This document shows, in pieces, positions 53,571-62,127 of a DNA stretch of 64,000 nt. The notes under the pieces are model-generated. The model was given only the letters and a program-made list of their open reading frames with translations. It ran no database searches and had not been told where the DNA came from. Numbering within the stretch: the first letter of the stretch is position 1; each line of letters begins with the position of its first letter. This DNA comes from Flavobacterium soyae (GTDB lineage Bacteria > Bacteroidota > Bacteroidia > Flavobacteriales > Flavobacteriaceae): positions 350,668-414,667 of the forward strand of contig NZ_JAJQXA010000002.1 of the NCBI RefSeq assembly GCF_021245985.1. Direction: 5' to 3'. Position numbers and translations under genes: made by a program.

Positions 53571-56500
53571 ATGAATAAGCTAAAGTCTTTTCTTGTTATT
53601 AGTTTTCTTTCTATAAATGCATTTGGACAGAATTACCCAATAAGACATCTTGATATATCATCAGGGCTTTCTAATAATTCTGCTGCGTCAATATATCAGG
53701 ATCAAAATGGATATATGTGGTTTGGAACTTTTGACGGACTGAACAGATATGACGGAAATGATTTTAAAATTTACCGTCATATCCATACTGATCCTAATTC
53801 TATTCAGGGAAATGCCATTAGCTGTATTGAAGGTGACTATAAAAACAATTTGTGGATAGGAACAACAGCCGGCCCTGTTGTTTTTAATGCAGAACGTTCC
53901 TCTTTTACCCCATTGAAGTATTTTGGAATTGATAAAAAAGCTAAACCTTTAAAAATTACTGCTTATGAGATAATTGCTGTACATTCTCAAAATATAATTC
54001 TTGTTGCTACAAAAGAGGCGATAGTAGTTTATAAAGAGGGGGAGCAAATTGGAACGGCAATACCATTTAATGGAAAATTAAATTATATAGCACGATCAAT
54101 AGCTTATAATGCTAAGAAAAAAGTATTTTATGTTTTTGTAACCGGCTCAGGTCTTTGCCAGTATGATATTAAATCAAAAAAACTAACACTTCTCAACAAT
54201 ACTATTACGGCCGCAAATTGTATAAAGCTGACAAATGAAGGATTGTGGATTGGCTCTGATGAAGGTGCTTACTTATATAATGAGAGCCTGAATACGTATT
54301 CTAAAAATTACTTTCTGGAAAAAACTGTAGTACGCGATTTTTTTCAGCAGGGTAACAGGCTTTGGATTGCTACTGACGGTGCGGGTCTTTACACTATTAC
54401 AAAAAAACAGCCTGCCCCTGTTTTATATCGTGCAAGCGGCCCTGTTTCATTACTTAACAGTAAATCTCTTTATGATATATTTGAAAGTAAAAACGGAGAA
54501 ATGTGGTTTGGAACTTTGCGCGGCGGTGTAAGCATGATGGGCAAAAAACCGCTTTATTTTAATCATTTTAAAAGCAAAACACCACAGACTAATAAACAAG
54601 ATGAAGATCCTGCTGCAAACTTCATGCTTTCTTTCTGTGAAGATGAAAAGAAAAACATCTGGATAGGCACAGACGGCGCCGGAATGCGATACTGGAACAG
54701 AAAGCAAAATACCTACGATGTCTATTCTGTAACATCAGCTGCCGGCAGAAAAATTCAGAGCAATTTTGTTACAAGTATAGTCAGAGATTCTGATAATGCA
54801 ATCTGGGTAGCGATGTGGAAAGGCGGAGTATGCCGAATCGATCCAAAATCAAAGGCGATTCAGAATTTTTCTATTTATAATCAATACACTAAAAAAGCAG
54901 AACAGGAATCATGGCTGCTCTTTTTAGATTCAAAAAAAACGTTGTGGCTTGCCGTAACTAACTCAGGCGCATTATACCAATTTGATAGAAAACAAAATAA
55001 ATTTATCTGCTACAGTACAGCTTTACGCGATGTTACCTGTCTCTATGAAACCAAAGACGGAAAGATCTGGGGCGGAACATTCAATTCTTTTTTTGAAATC
55101 GACCCAAAAACAAAAAAAGTAAAAAACTATCATTCTGATTATACAATCAGATGTATAACTGAAGATCAAAACAACAATATCTGGATTGGTACAGTAGAAG
55201 GCGGTCTGCTTTTATTTGACAGAAAAGCAAGAACTTATAAAAAGTACACTACTCAAAACGGCCTTTCAAGCAATACTATACTCCGCCTTTTAGAAGACAA
55301 AGAAGGGAATTTATGGATGAGTACATATCACGGTATCTCAAGATTTAATCCTAAGAATAATACTTTTAGAAATTTTGGGGTTACTGATGGACTGCAGAGC
55401 AATCAATTTAGCTGGAATGCAGGTACTAAACTTTCTACAGGGGAATTTATTTTTGGGGGTATAAACGGATTCAATGTTTTTCATCCTGACAGTATAAAAG
55501 ACAAAAAAAATACAGGCCGATTTTTACTAAATGATTTGCTGGTAAACAATCAGTCTTTAAAAATGAACAGTCCTTATATAACAGAAAAAAAACTCGAAAT
55601 GATAAGCGGTGCTGAACTCCCTTATGAAAAATCGGCATTAAGTTTTGATTTTGTTTATCTTGATTACGTCAATTCTGAAAAAATCAATACCGCTTACTTT
55701 CTTGAAGGCTGGGATAAAAACTGGAATTATACCTCAAAAAATAACAGGGCAAATTATTCCAGACTGACTGAAGGTACTTATGTTTTTAAAGTAAAGACAA
55801 CCGATGTTTTTGGAAACTGGACCAATGAAGTAACACTGGCAACGGTAAAAATCCTTCCGCCCTGGTATCGAACATGGTGGGCATATACACTTTACTTAAT
55901 CGGTGCAATTGGAGCGATTTACGCATATGTAGATTACCATAAAAACAAGGAAAGACTCCGCTATGAAATAAAACTTGCCCGAATGGAGCATAAAAAAGAC
56001 AAGGAACATGCCGAAAAACAGTTTTCTATGTTCACTTATATGGCCCATGAATTACGCACTCCTTTATCCTTAATTATAAATCCGCTTAAAAGTGCAATTG
56101 AAAGAAAAAACCGTTCTGAAGATGATCTCGACCTAAATCTTGCCTATAAAAATGCTAAACGATTATTGAGTCTTACAGATCAATTATTACTGTTTAGAAA
56201 AGCCGAAACAGATCTTGATGAACTCAAAATTTCGAAGATTAATTTAAACATGCTTTGCCGTGAAATCTACGAAAGCTTTACACAAATGGCAGCTGTTAAA
56301 AGTTTAAACTATCAATTTATTGAAGAAAAAACACCAACCGAAATATATGGCGATTATGAAAAAATAGAGATTACGCTGTTCAATTTAATCTCCAATGCTT
56401 TCAAATTTACCCCAAATAATGGATCAATAACTATTGAGATAACGGAAAATACTGCGGATGTTTCGATTATTATATCAGATACCGGAAGCGGCATCAATGA

Positions 56501-57641
56501 AAATGATATCGATACTATTTTTGAAAAATTCAAGCAAATTGAGTCTAAAGCCAGCAATGGGTTTGGAATAGGTCTTTATATTGCCAAATATTTTGTGAAT
56601 AAACATCATGGTGAAATACAGTGTAAAAGTAAAGTTGGAAAAGGTACTTCGTTTATTATTACACTTCTTAAAGGAAACAGCCATTTTGCAGAAATGAACA
56701 TAAGCGAGAATCATCCGCACATGTCTCCGCTTGTGGGAGAACTTCTTGAAGGAATGCCGGCCGCACATCAAAATACATATGAAAAAAGAATACAGCCATC
56801 ATATCCTGAAAATCTGCAGGAGGAATTAATCAGTACAAAAAAAGTATTGCTAATTGTTGAAGACAATCCTGAAATGAATCATTACCTCGTGCAGCTTTTC
56901 TCTAAAAATTATATTGTTTATTCTGCGGCTGATGGTCTTGAAGGGTTAAAACTTATAGAAAAACATATGCCGGATATTGTACTGAGCGATATCTCTATGG
57001 AAGGCATGAACGGTTTGGATTTATGCAAAAAAATCAAGCAAAATGATGATTTGAGCCATATTCCGGTAATACTTCTCACTGCTACAACCAGTAACGACAT
57101 CCATTTACAAAGTATTACCGAAGGTGCAGATGATTATGTTACCAAACCTTTTGACAGTAATATACTTTTGGCAAGAGTAGATTCTGTTCTTCGAAACAGA
57201 GGGCAGCTGCGCAAGTATTTCCTGGACAGTATAACACTTCGGGAAAATGTAAATAAAGTTCCCGCTGAATACAAAGAATTTCTTGATAAATGTATCGAAA
57301 TTGTCGAAGCCAATCTTGAAAACAGCGAATTTAACCTAAAGAGTTTCTCTGCTGCAATGGGTATGAGCCATTCAAATCTTTACAAAAAGATTAAAGCAAT
57401 TTCGGGACAAACCGTAAATGTTTTTATCAGATCTATCAGAATCCGAAGAGCTGCAGTAATTATGCTTACTGAAAATATTAATATCGCGCAGGCCGGCCCT
57501 CTGGTTGGTATAGAAGATCAGCGCTATTTCCGCCAGCAGTTTGTAAAATTGTTTGGTATGAAACCTTCAGAGTATATCAAAAAATACAGAAATTCTTTTA
57601 ATAAGGAATTAAATATCATTCAGAAAAGGGATATTACATAA
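53571..57641 (+). CDS. Hybrid two-component system regulator (HTCS)
   Basis: Single-chain regulator of 1356 residues. The ATG at 53571 is used because it gives the signal peptide (MNKLKSFLV to FGQ); the frame is open to 53496. The periplasmic sensor is two seven-bladed propellers of reg_prop repeats (about 25-690, with WFGT and WIGT motifs) and a Y_Y_Y domain. One membrane helix (about 770-790) leads to HisKA (His826, MAHELRTPL), HATPase, a receiver (Asp1140 in IVLSDISMEGMNG) and an AraC-type HTH (about 1250-1345). It senses a galactan oligosaccharide and activates the divergent PUL. Confidence 0.94.
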   Translation: MNKLKSFLVISFLSINAFGQNYPIRHLDISSGLSNNSAASIYQDQNGYMWFGTFDGLNRYDGNDFKIYRHIHTDPNSIQGNAISCIEGDYKNNLWIGTTAGPVVFNAERSSFTPLKYFGIDKKAKPLKITAYEIIAVHSQNIILVATKEAIVVYKEGEQIGTAIPFNGKLNYIARSIAYNAKKKVFYVFVTGSGLCQYDIKSKKLTLLNNTITAANCIKLTNEGLWIGSDEGAYLYNESLNTYSKNYFLEKTVVRDFFQQGNRLWIATDGAGLYTITKKQPAPVLYRASGPVSLLNSKSLYDIFESKNGEMWFGTLRGGVSMMGKKPLYFNHFKSKTPQTNKQDEDPAANFMLSFCEDEKKNIWIGTDGAGMRYWNRKQNTYDVYSVTSAAGRKIQSNFVTSIVRDSDNAIWVAMWKGGVCRIDPKSKAIQNFSIYNQYTKKAEQESWLLFLDSKKTLWLAVTNSGALYQFDRKQNKFICYSTALRDVTCLYETKDGKIWGGTFNSFFEIDPKTKKVKNYHSDYTIRCITEDQNNNIWIGTVEGGLLLFDRKARTYKKYTTQNGLSSNTILRLLEDKEGNLWMSTYHGISRFNPKNNTFRNFGVTDGLQSNQFSWNAGTKLSTGEFIFGGINGFNVFHPDSIKDKKNTGRFLLNDLLVNNQSLKMNSPYITEKKLEMISGAELPYEKSALSFDFVYLDYVNSEKINTAYFLEGWDKNWNYTSKNNRANYSRLTEGTYVFKVKTTDVFGNWTNEVTLATVKILPPWYRTWWAYTLYLIGAIGAIYAYVDYHKNKERLRYEIKLARMEHKKDKEHAEKQFSMFTYMAHELRTPLSLIINPLKSAIERKNRSEDDLDLNLAYKNAKRLLSLTDQLLLFRKAETDLDELKISKINLNMLCREIYESFTQMAAVKSLNYQFIEEKTPTEIYGDYEKIEITLFNLISNAFKFTPNNGSITIEITENTADVSIIISDTGSGINENDIDTIFEKFKQIESKASNGFGIGLYIAKYFVNKHHGEIQCKSKVGKGTSFIITLLKGNSHFAEMNISENHPHMSPLVGELLEGMPAAHQNTYEKRIQPSYPENLQEELISTKKVLLIVEDNPEMNHYLVQLFSKNYIVYSAADGLEGLKLIEKHMPDIVLSDISMEGMNGLDLCKKIKQNDDLSHIPVILLTATTSNDIHLQSITEGADDYVTKPFDSNILLARVDSVLRNRGQLRKYFLDSITLRENVNKVPAEYKEFLDKCIEIVEANLENSEFNLKSFSAAMGMSHSNLYKKIKAISGQTVNVFIRSIRIRRAAVIMLTENINIAQAGPLVGIEDQRYFRQQFVKLFGMKPSEYIKKYRNSFNKELNIIQKRDIT

Positions 57642-57727
57642 TTAGGCTTTTTTGAGGATTAAAACATTTATTAATTCATTGTTGGCAGCAATTGTAGTTA
57701 TTAATGAAAAGCATTGCGGGATTATAA

Positions 57728-57934
57728 ATGAGGAATATTACAAAAGATCAAATAACAACTTGTAAAGACTGCGAGTTTAGACATATTTGTACCGATTGCC
57801 GCGCTTATATTGAAGAGCCTCATAATATATTTTCAAAGCCTTTAAAATGTGGATATGATCCATACACTAACAAATGGTCAGATTGGAGTACAAATCCCTT
57901 AAAACAAAAAGTAATTGAATTTTATGGATTTTAA
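57728..57934 (+). pseudogene. C-terminal SPASM fragment of a grasp-with-spasm peptide maturase (GwsS-like)
   Basis: Fragment of 68 residues that matches the C-terminal end of SPASM-domain radical-SAM-like peptide maturases of the grasp-with-spasm systems: ITKDQITTCKDCEFRHICTDCRAY with its four Cys, then SKPLKCGYDPYTNKW and EWSTNPLKQK-like text (here DWSTNPLKQK). The rest of the roughly 350-residue enzyme, the ATP-grasp partner and the precursor peptide are absent. An in-frame TAA at 57725-57727 sits directly before the ATG, and a short frame (MKSIAGL) precedes it. It is most likely a remnant; a stand-alone SPASM protein is the alternative. Confidence 0.6.
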
Positions 57935-57979
57935 AAACCTCACTTAAGTTCTCCATACTCCAAATTATCAAACATAAAA

Positions 57980-58003
57980 AAGAAGGTCACTGCTGACCTT
58001 CTT
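57980..58003 (-). terminator. Terminator of the GH5 gene
   Basis: Perfect 10-bp stem (57980-57989 with 57994-58003), loop CTGC, followed on the minus strand by TTTTTATG. It lies 33 bp after the GH5 stop and between convergent genes. Confidence 0.85.
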
Positions 58004-58036
58004 CCTTACTAAACTCAAAATAGCTTTAGGGTTAAA

Positions 58037-59101
58037 TTAATTCTCGCCCCAGCCGTATCTTACACGAAATACACCAGTACTGCTTACTGTATTTATAGTA
58101 ATGTTGGTTCCGCTGCCTCCTCTGTTAAACAGACTATAAGAATCATTATCTCTCAATCCCGGCCAGTAAACACTTGCAATTTGATCATTTCTGCAGACAT
58201 CGCTGGTGGCCACAATATAAGCAATTTCATTATCAGACTGGTTTCCGTTCTGGTAGTCTTTGCCTGAGTTCATTGCGGCACCAAATTCAGTAATCACCGT
58301 ACGGGCGCCATAACTTCCTATGCGGCTGCGCCAGTCTGCTCTCCATTGAGTAACTGATCTGGTTACCCAGAAAGCATAATTATGCAGTCCAAGTAAACAG
58401 CCATTAAAACGGCTGTCTGCCCCAACTCCGGTAACATTCTCAGAATACCCTATTCCGTCCAGGATTATTCTGCCTTTTGGAACACCGGAATAATTAGAAA
58501 GAAATTGAGCATAAATACTCGTGAGCTGCGATAATGTATAGCCATGAGGCTCATTGAATGGTTCAAAATAAACGTTCCCGTTGCTTTGATATTTATTTAC
58601 TACAGTAGTCCACATATTCCAAAAAGCTGTAGTATTATCAATTTTGCCGTCTTTTGAGGAAGATGACTCCCAGCATGCAATGATTACTTTCCATCCTTTA
58701 CTGGTCGCTTTATCGATTACTCCCTGATAACTGCCCCACCAGCTCTCTGCAACAGAAGGCGGGTTAATAGGTATGCGTATTGTGTTAACTCCGCTTATTT
58801 TACTGGAAAAACCATTCAGTACGGCTTCTGTTTTCGATGCAACTGTACTGTAGCTGTCCCCTGCGGTCAATCCTGAGATAATAACCCAGCCATCTACAAA
58901 ATTATCTCGCCCGTCTGCCCAGTTTAACCCGGCAATTGATGCAGCACCTACCTTAGCGGTAGAAGCATTAGTGTTTGATACTGTGTTTTCAACTGCAGGT
59001 TCATTGGCCGCTGCATCTCCAGAATTTACATCCAGAGCTTCTTCTTTGGAACAGGCACATAAAATGATGCCTAATAACATAACTGCATATCTTTTTTTCA
59101 T
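58037..59101 (-). CDS. GH5 cellulase-family lipoprotein
   Basis: Lipoprotein of 354 residues (signal ends LCAC, Cys17) followed by a low-complexity linker (about 20-50, rich in Ala, Asn, Thr) and a GH5 TIM barrel. The acid/base is Glu184 in PFNEPHG and the nucleophile Glu272 in VITEFGA; IPINPP and WESSSSKDGK fit the barrel. The subfamily and substrate (beta-glucan, mannan or galactan side activity) cannot be read out. It stands alone, after the HTCS, and has its own terminator. Confidence 0.88.
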   Translation of the reverse strand: MKKRYAVMLLGIILCACSKEEALDVNSGDAAANEPAVENTVSNTNASTAKVGAASIAGLNWADGRDNFVDGWVIISGLTAGDSYSTVASKTEAVLNGFSSKISGVNTIRIPINPPSVAESWWGSYQGVIDKATSKGWKVIIACWESSSSKDGKIDNTTAFWNMWTTVVNKYQSNGNVYFEPFNEPHGYTLSQLTSIYAQFLSNYSGVPKGRIILDGIGYSENVTGVGADSRFNGCLLGLHNYAFWVTRSVTQWRADWRSRIGSYGARTVITEFGAAMNSGKDYQNGNQSDNEIAYIVATSDVCRNDQIASVYWPGLRDNDSYSLFNRGGSGTNITINTVSSTGVFRVRYGWGEN

Positions 59102-59612
59102 TGAAATAAAATAGTTTAAATTGTTTAATTAATAGTTTGGTTCTTCTCCTTGCTTGTTATACAGTACTGTAAAAATCTATTTTTAATACTATTTATATAC
59201 CAGCAAGGCTCTGCACTTAAAATAATCAGTCTCTGTTTTCTTCTTATTTGAAATTCAGTTTCAAAAATTAAAAAGTAAGTCTATTATAACGTGCATTCAT
59301 TGCAATTAATCGTACGGTCTCATAGGTTTTATGGGTTTAGTTAGTAAAAAACATCTTATAGACAGCAGCTGCATTTCATATTATGATGTTATTACAAAGT
59401 AATGTCTTACAGAAGTTTCTCAACAGGGGTAATTTGGAAAAAAAAAGAGGTCATATTGGTAATTTGATATTTTTTTAGCTTTAAAAAAATACAATACATA
59501 AAATATTAGCAATTAAATTATCTATAAAATAATTATACAATTAATAAATTACAGGTCTTGTACTTATAAAAATCAAAAAAGAATCTCTGTGAAACATTAT
59601 TTAAACGATAAA
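59102..59612. other. Intergenic region upstream of the GH5 gene
   Basis: No ORF of note. It contains a partial copy of the dispersed repeat (59419-59434, 15 of 16 matches to 53390-53405) and A/T-rich sequence. No clear -7/-33 pair was found. Confidence 0.5.
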
Positions 59613-59640
59613 AGCCCTGTCAAATAGTATTGACAGGGCT
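59613..59640 (-). terminator. Terminator of the DUF6055/T9SS gene
   Basis: Perfect 10-bp stem AGCCCTGTCA (59613-59622) / TGACAGGGCT (59631-59640), 8-base loop, followed on the minus strand by TTTATCGTTT. It lies 29 bp after the stop. Confidence 0.88.
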
Positions 59641-59669
59641 GATTAAATTTTAAATAAAATGGAGTATTT

Positions 59670-61898
59670 CTATTTCTTAATAAATGTTTTATTTACGATG
59701 GTACTTTCCGTTTCAATACGTAATAAGTAAACACCATTGGTCAAAGAACTGCAATTGTAAGGAATATTAATTCTGCCGGCATCATAAGTCTTGTTAGTTA
59801 TAGTATTTAACTTTCTTCCATTAATATCAAACAATGTTATGTTAACTTTTTGCTGTTCAGTCTGCATAAAGGAAATTGTGATATTTCCTGATGCTGGATT
59901 TGGATAAATACTCAAATCAACTTCTGAATCAAGAACTGACTTATTAACACTAAGTGTTGTAGTACAGTTAGGCGTTGTACTAAAAGCCATTGTTCCTGCC
60001 GAGAAATTTGTAAATGCAGTATTTATGTCAACATTAGAAGCATCATTAGCACCTTTACCATCACATTCTGTTCTGCCATTTCTCCAATAAGGAAACTGAA
60101 GATAGACACCCGCAGTAGAACAGCTTCCTATTTCTGCATCACCCCCCACGACAACTGAACTTCCAAAATTTCCGGCAAACAGCATCGCATTTCCTTTAAT
60201 ATTAGCTGAGTTTGCGACTGAACCGCCTTCCATCCATGCATTTCCTTCAACAATAGCATTACTGGATAAAGTGGCATTGTAAACACAGGCATTATCCCTA
60301 ACAATAGCATTTCCGCTCACATTTCCACCATCAACCATTGCATAACCATCTATACGGGCATTGCCTGAAACAGTACCGCCCCTTACAATAGCATAAGGCC
60401 CAACAAAAACCGAAGCAGCAACACTGGCATTATTTGATACCCATCCGCCTCCGTTGGAATGCAAATGTCCATTTGTTTTAAGAAATTTTCTAAAATCGGC
60501 TGCCGGCTGAAACCCTTCAGGATTAGCATTTGCTATTTTTAATTCATAAGGATATCTTCTCTGTTTTGGATAACCAACATCCATATTGTAGTTTACATGT
60601 ACTTTTGGCGCTGAAAAAACCACAAGAAAAATTCCGGCTTCATTGGATGTATTAAGGGTAAAAGATGCTTCTCCATCAGAGTTATACATTGGGCTGTAGC
60701 GAGATACAGTACCGTCTGTTTTGGTAGTAACAAAACCATAACGCCATCCGGCCTGAGTTGGATTTACTTCGGTATGTCCTTTAAACTTAATTGTAACTTT
60801 CTTTTGAGTACCGCTGCAAGTTGGGTACAAAGGAATTATATTCATTCCATAATCCTGCGGCGCCCAGTCGTTGTTGGTATAATATTGATCTGTTGTACCT
60901 GCGGCCTTCGTCAATAATGTGTACTGTCTGCTCGTGTAACGGGGCATATTGTTTTTAATAAACGTATATGTGTCTCTAATTGTTTTGCCAAAATTACTTG
61001 TTGTGTTTATTTGAGAATTCCATTGAATAGGATAATCAAAAGCCGGCTGTCTTTGCGCATATCCCCAAAGATAATCGTTAAGCTGTTCCTGAGTAAATCC
61101 TTTCAGCCTTTTAATGGTTTCAAGAGGATGCTCCTCATTTTTAGATTCTGCCCACATTCTTCTGGTAAAATCAAATCCGTCTTTTTCCTGCACATAATAC
61201 ATCAAATGAAAATTGGTATAATGATGACGGGTAGATGACCACATAAAATGCCTGGTTTGTATCCATCTCGTTAAGGTTCCGTCTATATCAGCCCATTTCG
61301 GATATGCCTGTGCCCTCATAAAATTGGCATGGCCTTCAAAAAAAGGACCTGCCCAATCGTAACCTGCAAATGCTGTTCCGTTACCGGGATTCTCCTGAAT
61401 CCGCATCATCATTTGAAGCGTGTGGGCAAATTCGTGAGATAATGCCCCGCCGTCTCTGGTGGCTTCGGGATGCACAAACATTGCACCAATAGTATTACTA
61501 AAAGAACTTGCATGGGCAAATGCCTCTAAACGCGGATCTGTTGAATTCCAGGTATTCATGACCATAATAATGATCTTGTATTTTCCAAAATTCGTTGTCG
61601 GTGAATTATTAATAAAATGCAGATCGGTTATGTATCGTTTAAAGCTGTGTTCAAGCGTATCTGCAACTGCTTTAGGCGCAAACCTCAAAACAGGGTCTGA
61701 ATATGCAGCTGGATTAGTCCCAACTTTATCTCCCCAGTAAAGTACAAAATTTGTAGACTCATATTTTCTGGAGTTTGAAATTTTATTATAAAATTCATTA
61801 TTTGGGTCACTCCATTCTGTGGGTGTGAAAAGTGTTTTCTGGGCAATTATACAATGACTGAACAGAAAAACGGCAACTAGTAGGAAAAGTTTTTTCAT
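59670..61898 (-). CDS. Secreted DUF6055 metallopeptidase-like protein with beta-helix and T9SS sorting domain
   Basis: Protein of 742 residues. A signal peptide (1-19) is followed by a DUF6055 region (about 25-440) with a zinc-type HEFAH (155-159) and a downstream FFEGHANFM that could supply a third ligand. Next comes a left-handed beta-helix of hexapeptide repeats (about 485-600, ASVFVGPYAIVRGG, SGNARIDGYAMVDGG). The last about 75 residues (LSIYPNPASGNITISF) form a type IX secretion type A sorting domain. It is therefore exported to the surface or medium. Hydrolysis of a glycoconjugate or protein is inference. Confidence 0.85.
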   Translation of the reverse strand: MKKLFLLVAVFLFSHCIIAQKTLFTPTEWSDPNNEFYNKISNSRKYESTNFVLYWGDKVGTNPAAYSDPVLRFAPKAVADTLEHSFKRYITDLHFINNSPTTNFGKYKIIIMVMNTWNSTDPRLEAFAHASSFSNTIGAMFVHPEATRDGGALSHEFAHTLQMMMRIQENPGNGTAFAGYDWAGPFFEGHANFMRAQAYPKWADIDGTLTRWIQTRHFMWSSTRHHYTNFHLMYYVQEKDGFDFTRRMWAESKNEEHPLETIKRLKGFTQEQLNDYLWGYAQRQPAFDYPIQWNSQINTTSNFGKTIRDTYTFIKNNMPRYTSRQYTLLTKAAGTTDQYYTNNDWAPQDYGMNIIPLYPTCSGTQKKVTIKFKGHTEVNPTQAGWRYGFVTTKTDGTVSRYSPMYNSDGEASFTLNTSNEAGIFLVVFSAPKVHVNYNMDVGYPKQRRYPYELKIANANPEGFQPAADFRKFLKTNGHLHSNGGGWVSNNASVAASVFVGPYAIVRGGTVSGNARIDGYAMVDGGNVSGNAIVRDNACVYNATLSSNAIVEGNAWMEGGSVANSANIKGNAMLFAGNFGSSVVVGGDAEIGSCSTAGVYLQFPYWRNGRTECDGKGANDASNVDINTAFTNFSAGTMAFSTTPNCTTTLSVNKSVLDSEVDLSIYPNPASGNITISFMQTEQQKVNITLFDINGRKLNTITNKTYDAGRINIPYNCSSLTNGVYLLRIETESTIVNKTFIKK

Positions 61899-62127
61899 AG
61901 TATATTTTAGTTATTAGTTAAGGGCATTGAATTCTTTGTAAATGTAAAAATGAAATTATAGTATTTATAATACAATATTAACTATATTTAATACTATTTT
62001 ACCTAATTTTAAGTTTATATTTATTTATTACCCAACGACTTAACAAGTATCTTCAAAAATCTTAAAAAGATATTATATAAAAAAGAACAAGCCCTAAAAA
62101 AGATTAATGAACAATGAAAACTCCAAA
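61899..62127. other. Short A/T-rich intergenic gap
   Basis: 229 bp between the T9SS gene start and the GH36 stop on the same strand. No promoter match, hairpin or ORF worth reporting was found. Confidence 0.5.
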
